Origin: Nipponacmea schrenckii
Taxonomy: Eukaryota > Mollusca > Gastropoda > Lottiidae
DNA length: 64,000 nucleotides
Direction: 5' to 3'
NCBI GenBank assembly: GCA_030562195.1
Contig: JAUJPP010000007.1
Span: 1,674,001 to 1,738,000, forward strand
The notes beneath the pieces are model-generated. The model was not told the DNA's origin. It saw only the letters and a program-made list of their open reading frames with translations, and did no database searches. Both the position numbers and the translations under genes were made by a program. Shown here in pieces: positions 29,701-41,919 of the stretch. Each line of letters opens with the position of its first letter. Within the stretch, counting starts at the first letter, position 1.

Positions 29701-31112
29701 CCTTGCCGCTCAATGGCGCGTGATCTCGTCAAATCTCGTAAAAAAAAAAAATCGGCTTTTTTATTCATCGACATTTTATCCATTTGTATTATGTAAGAAA
29801 TTCATCTGAAATGAAAAATGTGTTTCTTTTGGTGAATGGAACAAATTCTAAATTTATTTGAAAAAAATAAAACATATTAAACGTCATTATGTCTGATGCA
29901 ACCGCGTAACCACATTGTTTCCTGTAATCCGAAATGTTCTATTAAAATGTATTACGATTTACTGAGAGTTTAAATGACGTATAAACTTCGTATGTGGTTT
30001 ACTCACCTAATTCAGAGTATATTATACCAGTTCCCCCACACAATACATTTAATAGTTTAAAGATTTAAATCATTAAGTTATGTACTGTATAACCTACTGT
30101 GATGTAGTCTCTACTTGTGACCTTGGCCAGTGCTTCTATAAGAGATTATCTCTTATAACACCCTAAACTAATAGAGATTTAAAAGTTATAGGCCCTATCT
30201 GCGATACTACCAACTGCTCACGCTGAAACTTTCTTGATTTGTGATATCAATATATTAATCAATTTGTAAGTTAGATTTCCGGAAATTCTTATTTCAGGAC
30301 TGGTGCCATTCATACTAAATAGGCCTACTTTATATCGGAGTATCTGTTTATGTGTATGGATGTGCGTGCTTGTGTGTCTTTTTAACTAAAATCATACTAA
30401 TAATTAATTCTCACACAATCAATAAGCATATATTATTCTGTGACCTAGGCCAGTGCTTTCATTGAGACTCGTCACAATACACCCTAACACCAACCAACGT
30501 TGTTCTGAATCACAATTTATGATTGAAATAAAGAGCCTTCAAAATGTTTCACATACTGGCATAAAAGATATGATTCAGATGTCCAGTTTTATCACTATCA
30601 GTTGAATCTAATTATGCTTTACTAAACAGATCTTATTGAAGTCAACAGAACAAACAAAGACGTTTAATAGTCAATTTCAAAATAAGTGACAGATAAAAAA
30701 CCACTATCGTTTGACCGCTTTCAATTTGACGTTTAAAGTTGACCTTGAGATAATGCGTTGTGGTAAAATTTTGCCTTCTTAATTCGACTTTTCAACTCAA
30801 CTTGGAAACAGAAGGGGGTATTTGTTACGTTCATTAAAAGTTTCTATAAGATGGGTTGAACAAATATTCCTACAGACAATCTTAATAATTCACTTTCATA
30901 TATTATTAATATTCGAAATAGGCAGAGATTGATAATTGAAGCTAATTTACTTAAAACTCTGTAATTATGAATAATATTAATTGGCCCTTTGGTTATAATA
31001 CATTTCCATTCCAATGTTTACGGATTATTTAAGTGGTTACGTTTGAGCTTCTGGCTGGTTACGATTTAACAATAACAAACCAACTGTGAAATCGTATCGA
31101 TCAAATCATAAA
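29701..31112. other. Divergent spacer between CtBP and MAEA
   Basis: No exon was recognised. Two motifs of the form 'gtgacctaggccagtgctt' lie near 30117 and 30440, and similar ones near 1901 and (inverted) 10722. The promoters of both divergent genes should lie within this 1.4 kb. Confidence 0.45.
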
Positions 31113-34100
31113 ATGGAAAAAGAAGTGAACATGGGGGATGTGAAATCTTTAGAACACCCCACTCTTAAGGTCCTATTTATTTTCATTATTTAGGCTATAT
31201 GTGAGAGAGATTGATACTCTGTCTGGTTACCGTACCACTGAACCTAACAAATTTAACTCTATTATATTTTATGAGGACAAATGTTATCCAAAGTTTTAAT
31301 AAACATCTTCAAAGGTCCAAAGTAATTACAGACGACCTGAGAATAAGCAACCCACCATTCATTCCGTCCTTTTACTTTTCTCCCCTATTTCCTTTCCTCT
31401 CTTATTTCCTTTCCTACCTAATCCCCTCTCCTCCCTATGGCCTATTCCCTGATTCAGTGACTGGTTAAAAGTCTGAATTCTAATATCTTAAATTTGCATA
31501 GCACAGCAGGTAATGTCTGTGGCTTCAATTGTAAAATGAAATTTGTAGGTTCCATATGAAGTTTTAAACAAAAGATTTAGAACTGCTCAGAAGAATATAG
31601 ATAGAGAAGTTTCTCATGTACAAAGCTCTGGTAATGAATTTGAGAAATGTCTACAAAAACCAACTGTATCTGTTGGTGATGTGACTCAAGCAATTGGTAA
31701 TATGGTTGAAAAATTAACGATTTTGAAGAGAAAGGTATGATGCCTTTTGATAAATACTGTATATTAAATTTTTCATAAATTCAGCTGATACAGAAGCCTT
31801 CTTTAAAAAATATCTTGATTAAAAATATGAAGACAACAAAACAATTATTAAGATATCATGTAAAACATCTTATACCAAGATAAACTTATCTCAGTTACCT
31901 TGCATAATGGAATGCAGAGATTTGATTTGATTTTCGTCTAAAAAATACAGCAGAGCAAATCAGAAAGGCTGTAAATTTTTTTACATGAAATTCAAACTTC
32001 AGTGAAACAAGAAAGGTGTTTTTTTTAAATCAATGTAGGCCTATAACATTGTGAAGATGCATGTGGAATATTTCTTTTAATTGGCTGAAGGTTATAATTT
32101 GTTTAGTAAAATAAACCTTTGATCTATTTAATACTATGTTGCTAGGCTGATGAAAGTTTACAGCATGAAATTGATGCAGCTAGAGTAATTAAAAGAAGAG
32201 TAGATCATTTAAAAGAAGTAGAGAATATTCCTGCTGGTGCTAAACCACTCTGGCAGAAAAAAAGACTAGACAGAATGATTGTGGAATTTTTTTTACGAAA
32301 AGGCTATTATAACTCAGCTTTAAAACTAGCAAAACATTCAGATATAGAGGTAGGGAATATGAACAGATATAACAAATGATTTAATTGGAATGTTTTCATT
32401 TGAAACGGTTTATTCACTTATAAATGAATGTAAATGAATATAGGCCTATTAAGATTTCTCTCTGTCTGATAGAGCTCATTTTGAGCTTTTTGTGCTAATT
32501 TCAAAATAAAAATTAATTTCCTTATCATTAATGAAAATTCTGATATGAAACATTTTATTGATGTCTTGCTTAAGCCATTAATAATATTCCTTGGCATACT
32601 GTACCTTATTATATTTGCTGTTGAGCAAATATAAAATATTTTGGCCATTTCTTTTTAAAAAAGTTTTTGTGAAGATTGATTTATTGATAATTTTGACAGG
32701 ATTTAACAAACATAGATTTGTTTTTAACTTCTAAAGAAGTAGAAGAATCATTAATGATGAATGATACCTCAGCCTGTTTAGCGTGGTGTCATGATAACAA
32801 GTCAAAGCTTAGAAAAATGAAAGTGAGTATTAAAATCACTTGAACAATTTATGATCTATAAGCAACTGAATTTTAAATATAGAGCTGTGGATATTTATAA
32901 CATTGCAATGGTGCTAAAGATGGCTAAGCCTAGAACTATAGAACTACTCTGATATTGTAGTTGTCAAGTTGTAGTATATTTCAAATAACAGAAACTTGAA
33001 CCTTATATTGATGTTGAGAATATCAAGCTTTAAAATGCAAAAACTATGTAACCAAGTGTCTTACTTTAGTCATTTTGTTGTAGAGTTGTTTGGAGTTTAA
33101 TGTACATAAACAAGAATTTATAGAATTAGTTCGTCAGAATAACAGATTAGAAGCAGTCAGGTAATTTTATAGACAATTTGTTTTTTAAACAGTTCATACC
33201 AGAAATTTCTTTAGAAACTAATTTATAACAGAAGATAACTTAAGTGCGCTGTTTACATACAGTAGAACCTGCATTCAGAGACCACTCAAGGGATTATTCA
33301 AAAACGGTCGCTAAATGAAGGTTGCCTCTTAGGAGAGGAACTGCAAGACCATTTCATTTTGGCATTTTGGAAATCATTGGATCTTACTTTTAGTCATACA
33401 CATGTAGTTTCTACAGCTTTTGCATGCTATCTTCTATCTACAGACGGGGTGCCATATTTTGTCGTATTTTATTTTCTTTAGATACCAAAATTTCCACAGT
33501 AACTATTGTTTTCAAAGTCAAAATTGTCTAATGTAATCAATCAGATATCATTCTTCACTTGCATTTTAATTGCCTGGTAACACGCATTATTCCATTTTCA
33601 CCTGATTAATATGTTTTTATAACAACATCCAGTACACTCTACTTTCGCTTTCTGATCAAATTAACGGTAGAATTTTACCAAAAACAAAATTTTAAAGCCT
33701 TTACAGTACTTTATAATAATTGTCAATACGATCAAATCTATCAATATTAATCAGCAACAAGCGATAAAATTAATCTGTAGAAGATTATCTAATTACCGAT
33801 TAGCGATAATATCATTGAATCTCAGCGACGCATAAATGTGATCAGTGTTAAGGGAGATAATCAGAAGTGTCATGGTCGCTTAATTGAGTTATTTTAGTCA
33901 ATTGGGAGTTGAAAAACATGGCTGCTGGTCGCGTAATGAAGGTGGCTGCTTATTAGTCGATAATTACGGGGGGACTTTATTGCGGTCGCTTATTGAAGGT
34001 GGGCTCTTAATAAAGGTGGTCGTGTGAGCACGATATACTGTAGTTGTTATATTTGTAGACATGCTAGGAAGTATTTTACTAATGTTGATAGTACACAGAT

Positions 34101-36238
34101 ACAAGATATACAGAAAGTTATGGGTTTATTAGCATTTCCTGCTGAAACACACATCTTACCTTACAAGGTTAGTAAATCAATTTTCATGTTAATCAAAATA
34201 TTCTATCTTCTAAGATAGGTTGGTACAGTTTTTTTGTGATTTTTTTTTAAGATTTTAAAATTTTCTGAACCTTTTCAAGGATATATTTTGTAACATCAAT
34301 ATATATGTCAAAAGATCTACTTGGAGGAGAGCTTTGGCCAATGTAGTATATTTGAATTAAATAAAAAAAGATTATGTCTGTTATTCCATTAGAAATAAAG
34401 AAAGACAGAAATTCTGAATAATGTTTTATTTTAGGAGTTATTTGATCCTGGCAGATGGCATACATTAGTGTTACAGTTCAGAGAGGAGAATTTTAAATTA
34501 CATCAGTTAAATACAACTTCAGTATTTACTGCAGCTTTACATGCTGGTTTATCCTCCTTAAAAACTCCGTATCCTTTTCATGTTATGATTTTTATAAATT
34601 TTATTGCCACTTATTGATTTTGTATTGGATATATGGTTTAAATCTGGCATAGAATAAGATATGTGGTGTAATGGGTTTTGATGAAACTTGGCACATGTAC
34701 TTACAATGAAAAATTGTAAAAATATTTAGTATCAGTTATTGGTCTTTGTTTTTTTAAAACGCTTTCAATTTTTAGCTCATAAACACTCTAGAATGCACAA
34801 TTCTTACAAAACTTGGTGTAAGTATTTATTATCACTTAAGTATAAACTTTATTGAAAAAACATTGAAAAATATTTAATCTGAATTATTGCCCTTGTACTT
34901 CTAAATGCAGTTGAATTTTAGCTCGTAAACACTCTTCAAACTACATCCTTTACTGATTTTGACTCAATTCACTGAAATTGATATTGATAGCAAGCTGGTT
35001 TCTGGGTGGATTTTGATTAAACTTGGTGTCAGTATTTGTAATCACCCACGTATGAACCCTATTGAAAATCAAAAGTATCGGAAAAATATTTAATTATTAG
35101 AACTTTGTTAGAACTTAAAAGGTACAATTATTGACAGATTTTAATGAAACTTAGTAATGTATATTTATCAGCCAAGAAAAGAAGTATATGGTTGAAGGTT
35201 AAATATTTCATTCTGGTGATTTTAACTGTACTGTCAAGTTTTTGTTCAGAATCAATGCTGACAGTGAGCACATATTACCTTGCCTGGCAAGCTATCTTTC
35301 AAATTATAAAATCACTATTTTCGTATTGTTCTGTGTTTTTCCATAATGTATTCTGTAGTTATTGTTATAAGAGAGAAAGAGATGGAAAGCCTACAGATTG
35401 TCCTGTTTGTAGTAAACATCTAAATGAAATAGCCAAACCATTACCTTATGCTCATTGTGCCAATTCAAGACTGATTTGTGCAATATCTGGTAGTTCATTA
35501 AATGAACATAATCCACCAATGATTCTTCCAAATGGATATGTGTATGGATATTCAGTAAGTACTCCAATGGTATGATATTACTAGTTATTGTCTGTAAAAG
35601 TAAAAATCATATATATATATATACATGCTATACCTGAATTTTTAAGAGGTATGAGAATGTGTATAATCCTTGAATATGTTGACGTCTAAACTTAACACTA
35701 AATGTTTTGAATTGTTTGAGAACCATACATTTGGTTTGATTTGTTATTGATATCTGAATCAGTAATACCGGTAGCCATCATTTTATAATTTATCCATGTT
35801 TGAAACTTACATTTGAGATGGCAGTTTTCAAAACTCTGCTCTAATATAGAATTATTAAGGATTGGATAAACAAACAGTATCTAAATTTGTGCTTTAAAGT
35901 TCATTGTTCACCATAAATACATCTAAATACTAAAATATTTTCAGTAGTATTAGATAGAAGTGTATGAAAATCACATTTTGTTTATCTTTGGTCAAAAGTC
36001 TCAAATTCAATCTTGCTTATGGAGAAAGACAGTTCAGATTTTCCAAACAATTTTCATCTGTTTTTCAATAACCGTGTTGGTGTATTCTATCCAACTGAAT
36101 TTATGTCAAATTATTATATTCAATTTTTTTTTTCAGGCATTAGCTATGATGGCATCAGAAAATGATGGAAGAGTAGTTTGTCCTAAAACCAAACAAATAT
36201 TTCATTTAGATGATGCTCAGAAAGTATTTGTGATGTAA
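31113..36238 (+). CDS. MAEA: MAEA, RING-like subunit of the CTLH/GID E3 ubiquitin ligase
   Basis: Nine exons: 31113-31169, 31549-31734, 32146-32349, 32700-32822, 33084-33160, 34059-34167, 34435-34568, 35359-35554, 36137-36238. They join to 1188 nt (395 aa); vertebrate MAEA is ~396 aa. MAEA (yeast Gid9/Fyv10) pairs with RMND5 to form the catalytic core of the CTLH ubiquitin ligase. Visible blocks are [20 protein letters not shown] (N-terminal coiled region), a LisH-like segment around [18 protein letters not shown] (about 115-150), a CTLH segment with [20 protein letters not shown] (about 155-215), [14 protein letters not shown], and the RING-like C-terminus with [21 protein letters not shown] and [12 protein letters not shown]. 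It ends DDAQKVFVM. Start ATG31113 is the first in frame; Met7 is an alternative. One intron is U12-type and two introns hold mobile elements. Identity is firm. Confidence 0.95.
33260..34040 (+). mobile_element. Pogo/Tigger-like MITE in MAEA intron 5
   Basis: Left end CAGTAGAACCTGCATTCAG after a TA at 33258-33259; right end ...GTGGTCGTG...ATACTG before a TA at 34041-34042. The ends carry inverted 'ggtcgcttaatgaaggtgg'-type repeats. CAGTAGAACC-like ends and TA duplication are typical of pogo-type Tc1/mariner MITEs. No transposase frame was seen. The right end lies 18 bp before MAEA exon 6. Confidence 0.72.
34569..35358 (+). other. MAEA: U12-type intron in MAEA
   Basis: The donor is GTATCCTTTT, an exact U12 consensus. 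TTCCATAAT near 35339-35347 matches 7 of 9 positions of the U12 branch consensus, about 11 nt from the intron end. Phase 2 joining gives [12 protein letters not shown]...DCPVC, co-linear with vertebrate MAEA. Most of the intron is a repeat (34655-35300). Confidence 0.82.
34655..35300 (+). repeat. ~150-bp tandem-core repeat family, MAEA copy
   Basis: Repeats of 'gttttgatgaaacttgg', 'cataaacactctag', 'tgaaccctattgaaaatc' and 'aaaatatttaat' end in 'cttgcctggcaagctatctt', as in 8538-9690. The start has lost the 'cgcccacat' hairpin. It ends ~58 bp before exon 8. Confidence 0.7.
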
Positions 36239-38289
36239 ACTGGTTTGACCGATGTGGGAAACATACTTACCTCAAAATAGGACAACATGCTTTAAATCTT
36301 GATAGAATTATTTGCCTGCTTTTATTTTATAATGAAATGCTTTTGAGGGTCTAAGCATATCTTTACTTTAGCACACTTAAAAGTCTCAATACCACTTTAC
36401 TTTCTTGTTACTTTACAGGAAATGAAATCATTCCTCAATTCAAATGACTTCAACTAGTCACTGAAAGGTACAGGTTGCTATCTGTTTGATTAATGGTACC
36501 TTAGTCTCAGAAACAGGAATTTTGTTCTTCTAAGCTTACAGCTCATTGTCGAAAGTCGAGTCTTTCATGTCTATCCAGAATTATTCATATTTTGAAAGTA
36601 TAAATGTGAATGTGTAATTCCCCAATAGAGTATTTTTGATGGAATTATGTGATTTTTGTTATACTTGTATTACTGGAGACTATTTACATACATTCAAAAC
36701 CCAAATCAACCCCTAAAATGGAGAACCCGTTCCTTTAAGGTGAATAATTTGTTTCATGAGACTTAATGTAGTTTAGATATATTGTTTTCATATGAATATT
36801 AGCAAGGAACTATAGAGAAATCAGTTGTTTTAATTTTAATTGTCTTATATGAAATGGAATCAAAAAATGGTGTTTAACTTTTTAAGTTCTGATCCTGATA
36901 GAATTGTGCTTCTTTTAAGTTTTGACTGCCATTACCCATCAGCTAGTTATGTTTATGGCATTCTAAGTTGAGAAGAGATGATAATTAAGCTAGTTTATTT
37001 TCTAGGTTAATATAGCCAAAGAGAGTAATTATTTAAGAACTAACATTAATAAGCTTATATCTTATTAACCTATACAGTTAATATTAGACTATGTTTCCAA
37101 GTTGTAATACATCTACTATATTATTTAATTTGATAACTGAAAGTGTCCCTGAAGAAAAAAGGAGGTTAAAACTTCACACTTCACTGTATACACCATAAAC
37201 CTTAGAAATACAAGACAATGTCAATATAAATGTGAATTGCATTGCATCAACTGTAATAATATGCATGTTCAAGATTCCCCATCTTGTAGTTGTTTCTTGT
37301 AATGAAAAACATAGATATCATAATTACTTTTAATTGAAAAAATTTAATATTACATTTGGAGAAGAGAACTGTTTATTTTATTTCTGCTAACTAAGACAGT
37401 ATATTATATAATATATATATTATATAAAAATGTCATCATACATCATAACATAATTTCAAAATTTATGTATCTTTTTAAAGCTTTGAGGGTTTAGTTATTT
37501 CTAAAACAGAAGAAGTTTAAGCAATTCTGCACTTGTTCCAGCAAATTTAATTTTGGAAATGTGAGTCTCTTTGACCAGTTAAATGTGGATGTGATGTATT
37601 CTGCTTTGAATATTTTCCTCTTTTGGTGACACTAAACAAACAATATTAATTTTCAGTGAATTTTAAGATGAATGTTATAAAGATAAAATTTACTAAAACA
37701 ATAATAGAATTTAAAGATAAGTATAAAGGTTTACTTATGATAATATGCAAATAATTTGTGATTGATAAGGTTATATTTGGTTGTAGAAAATTGTTGAGGT
37801 TGAGATTGAATGAGTTGGTATGAATTTGAATGTGTATTCTATCAAAAGACATTATTATAAATAGAATTTAATATACATTGAACTTGTTTTTATACCACCA
37901 CCCCCCCCCCCCCATTCAGTATTTATATTGCCAACATTACTATCTCGTTGCGATAAAATGTGGCTTGTGAGACCACAGTTTTAATCGTATTTTTAAAAAC
38001 TTTGTTAAAACTAAGCGAATTTTTAATAATAGGCTTTTGAGTTATTGGACATGACGGAGCAAGAAATAGTTTAAAGTTGTGCAAAAGAGACAGACTACAA
38101 TTTTAATCTAAATGAGTTGTTGGACGAGTGATGTATTTTCATGAACGGTTTTGATTAATTGACTTCCTGTCAAAGTATTCTTGTAAACACAAGAATCGGA
38201 TTTTAACGATCCTTGGCATGCTTCTGCACTTTGACAACCCAAAACTGTCTGATTCGTAGAACTATCGACGGTTAGAAAAGCGCAATTTT
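36239..38289 (+). other. MAEA 3' UTR and intergenic sequence
   Basis: AT-rich, without exon-like blocks. It has (TA) runs near 37400 and a poly-C tract at about 37898-37913. No unambiguous AATAAA was found soon after the stop, so the 3' end is undetermined. Confidence 0.4.
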
Positions 38290-38914
38290 TAAACGCCCAC
38301 ACCCGTCCGTCCGCCCGTCCACAATTGCTTGTGAACGCAATAGAGACTATTGTTTTTATCGGATTTGAATGAAATTTGCTGTGAACATTTATATTGATAA
38401 GATCTCGGTCAAGTTCGAAATTGGCGATTTTTCGATGAATGTTTTTGAGTTATTGCACTTGACTTTGTCAAAACGCGCCAAAATTGGCTTGTTAACGCGA
38501 TAGAGACAGTTTTATCGGATTTAAATGAAACTTGCTGTGATTATTTATATTGAAGAGATCTCGGACAAGTTCGAAATTGACGATTTTTGAATGAACGGTT
38601 TTGAGTTATTGCCCTTGACTTAGTCAAAAAGCGTCAAAATTGGCCTGTGAACGCAATAGAGATCTCTATTTCCATTAGGTTTGAATGAATTTTGGCATTT
38701 ATATTGATGAGATCTTCAACAAGTTCAATATTGACTATTTTTCGATGAACTATATTTGAGTAATTAGCTAGTAAATGCAATAGAGACTAGGTTTCATCTG
38801 ATTTGAATGAAATTTGATGAAACATTGGATTTGACCTAAATAATGTTTTCTGTCTGTCTTAAAACAGAAAATATATATTTTAAAGTGGGCGTATTTTGCT
38901 AGGCAACCGCTTGT
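38290..38914 (+). repeat. Tandem-core repeat family, second subtype
   Basis: Starts 'aaacgcccacacccgtccgt' and ends 'gtgggcgtattttgctaggc'. Units of ~150 bp contain 'gcaatagagac', 'ttgaatgaaatttgctgtga', 'gagatctcggacaagttc' and 'gttattgcccttgact'. Same architecture as 8538-9690 but with a different unit sequence; closest to 41451-41919. Confidence 0.75.
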
Positions 38915-39026
38915 TCGTGATTTATAGCAAAAAGATCATCTGTTCGACATTATTTGCCAGCAGTTTGACAGTTCTTCCCTAGAGGCTGTTGTTGCTCCCC
39001 CAATCCTAAGTCCTGATTACACAAAG

Positions 39027-39159
39027 CCCCTGTTCTCAGTCTGGACAAGTTCGCGATAAAATCACAAATTTACCCCGTTTACACCAACAATATGCCGAGC
39101 GGTTTCAAGAATCTGCAATCACCTTGACACTCGTAGATCTTTGCAGTGAGAACAAGGGG
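39027..39159. mobile_element. 133-bp MITE with CCCCTGTTCTCA ends
   Basis: CCCCTGTTCTCA at the left and TGAGAACAAGGGG at the right are inverted repeats around a ~110-bp body. The left half is shared with 14893-14973. No clear target duplication. Confidence 0.6.
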
Positions 39160-39370
39160 TTCAGAAAAGTGTCACTTGGGCCATGGATTATCGTCTGTGT
39201 AAAATGTCCCTAAAGGACCAACAAGCATTAATAAAGCTTTAATTTTTTGTAACGTTATTTAATACGGTTTAATTAAATGGCATATCGTAATAAAATGTTA
39301 TTTCACAACACATAATATTGACCTAGTTCCTCTTTGGTGAGTAATAGTAATTGGTGGAATGTTTCGAACA

Positions 39371-41373
39371 TCATCTAGTTGCAGGATAATTGGCACCATA
39401 TCTATTAAGTATATTATTTACCATAGCTGTTTCTTGTCTTCTATACGCGGGGTAAACCTTTGGTGTGCCGTGGTAGGAGTATTTAAATGGGTTATGTTTT
39501 AAGAAAGGTTGTTGTGATATGGCCATGACACGTAGTGGAATTTTGGGAGTTGTCTCTTTTGGCTGAAACCAATCAGAAGTGGTTGTTTCTAAGGGTACGT
39601 GCCCTTCCTTGGGAGCCGGATATATTTTAGGGAATCTCCTGTGGACGGGTGGGAATTCGGTTTTATTTCCCTTATAACAAGTTCTGTATTCTGTATCTAT
39701 ATAATTTGGGTCTACCCTGTGACTAGGATGAGCAAGTTGATAAGAATCTGTTAAATGCTGTCGTTTTTGTAATGAAGCCAATTGTCTTCCTAAATTTCTT
39801 GTGTCTTTTCCCTAAAACATATTAAGATTTCATTAGATAATATAACCGATACTTTTTGCTCGAAGAAGGAGTATCAATAAGACGATCAAAACTGGACGTC
39901 CAACTACGGCAAATGACGGCAAGACATCTAATCAATTAATGCTGGTTGTAGTCAAACGGAAAACATCAAAAACTCACAGCTGCCGTTCATTTTCATCTTT
40001 CCACTTGCTATTCAGTTAACCTCATGAGAATTTTATCTTAAGAATCACTAAGGTTAAGCGGCTATATGATTGTGACCGTAAGGTGATGTTGTGCAGTTGG
40101 TATCTTTTCCAAAATTTTCACATCTGGCATGCCAGATAATAAACCTCTCGGTTTATGTAGTGCCTTAATGATAGAGGCAATAGCCAATAGCACATAATAT
40201 AGAAAGCCACTATCCTTCGATAATAATTATATAGTTTTATTACTCACATTTCCAAAATATGAACCATCACTCTGTAACAGATGTCGATTATCATGTTCAG
40301 AGAATTTATTCGAATCTTCCTGTAAATAGACAAAATAACGAATGATAAAATATTTCAGAATGGAATGCAATAATGGAAATAAAAAATAATCTCTTTTAAA
40401 GGGAATCTCAACTATGTGACTCAACAAGTCATTCCCGTTATCTAAATGTTACACGAAGAAAGGAGGTGGGGTGCATTAACCCTGGAGTTAAGGACATGGT
40501 TGGTTGGTAGATGACAAGTTTACGTTCGCTTCCAGCAAATGCTGATATCGCAAACTATGTAGTTGTTGGTATCCGTAGAGGTTGGTAGATGGATTAGTTG
40601 GGGACATGTCGAGTCCAATTTCTATACCAATTACTTTAATACAGTAAAGACGGATCCATTTTAACTTTGTCAGGGGGATTAAAGACATGTATAGTTTTAT
40701 GTTTCTCTCATGTACTTTAATCCAGTTCTTACGGATCAATTATAATATGTAATGTCGTACACCGTAAATTCTTCGAGTTGATTTCGTTGGTTATGTTATG
40801 CATTCAAGTCTGGGGGTGTTTGTTTAGGTGTCATCAGAATTTGAACTCCATGAAACTTGCTCAGTTACGGAATATAGAACCCTAACTCTGCGTCCAGATA
40901 ATTTATTGGTGGAATCATTTAATTGGGCAGTTTGAGGACAAATGACTGCATACGTGTTGTCTGAAACATTCCTAAATTGAATTCTTGTTTTCATAAACTG
41001 TTATGTTCAAATAGTGTTGACAGCCAACTGGGGTGATCAACTAGTATACCTGACCAGGTCTCAATCATTCAGTCACAACGTGATACAAGTTAAAGAGAGC
41101 CCCATGTCCATGATATAAAATGGAATGAGAGAAAGGGCGCAAAGCATATCATGCAGGTATAAGCAGTGTTGACTTCGCACAACACATCACAGGGCGTATA
41201 GTGTAACAGATAGTCTGGGTCACACAACTTACATCTTTTTTGTTATTAAAGGGTACGGGTGGAGGCGCTGGTCTGTTTTTGTTTCTACTGTCAAATGGTG
41301 CAGACATCATTCTTCCAGTTGATGTAGCCTCGCTTCTCTCTAAACTGGTTTTTGCTGTCCCAATATGTTGGAA
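39371..41373 (-). CDS. Unrecognised basic Pro/Tyr-rich protein (C-terminal exons)
   Basis: Three minus-strand exons (41233-41373, 40248-40319, 39371-39811) are all phase 0 and have good splice sites (gtaagt, gtgagt; acceptors ttcag, tacag, tttag). They encode 217 aa ending ANYPATR. The protein is rich in Pro, Tyr, His, Arg and Lys, with no signal peptide or membrane segment, and has short motifs such as RPAPPPVPF, YFGNGKDTRNLGRQ, SHRVDPNYIDTEYRT and TTSDWFQPKE. That composition recalls small axonemal or microtubule-inner proteins, but I do not recognise the family. A possible first exon (MAIPE) lies at 44263-44277. Real coding is supported by three in-phase exons; function is open. Confidence 0.72.
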
Positions 41374-41450
41374 CTGAAATAACAGTAATAAAACGACATG
41401 ATTATCAGTTTTGAAAATCATTGTTGACGAGACAAGAATTTCAGTATTTT

Positions 41451-41919
41451 TATATGCCCACATTATAATGTGGTCGTATTTGTCACAACTGTCCGTCGTT
41501 CGGTCCACAATTGCTTGTGAACGAAATAGAGACAACAGTTTTCATCAGATTTGAATAAAATTAATGTGTCGAAATTGGATTTTGATTGCGATAGACAATG
41601 CAGTTTTCCTCTGATTTGAATAAAAAATTTGTGTGATCATTTTTATTTATCAGATCTTGAACAAGATCAATATGGACGATTTTTCGATGAACTATATATT
41701 TGAGTCATTCATTGTCCTTGGGCCTTGACTAACTCCAAACACGTGAAAATTAACTGGTGAACACAGAGACTACTTTTAATCTGATTGAAATGAAATTTGG
41801 TGTGAACATTTATATTGATGAGATCTTGGATAAGGCCCAAATAATGTAAGAGTTTCTTCCTGTGTTAAAACAGAAAATATCTTTTAAGTGGGCGTATCTT
41901 GCTAGGCAACCGCTTGTTA
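41451..41919 (+). repeat. Tandem-core repeat family, second subtype, copy 2
   Basis: Starts with the hairpin TATGCCCACATTATAATGTGG and ends 'gtgggcgtatcttgctaggc'. The core resembles 38290-38914. It lies just upstream (gene direction) of the exon at 41233-41373. Confidence 0.72.

Noticed and set aside
37898..37913. Poly-C tract and G-rich tracts near 44350, 44445 and 58611 as G-quadruplex regulators
   Set aside because: Simple mononucleotide runs with no gene nearby whose promoter they would serve; likely slippage products.
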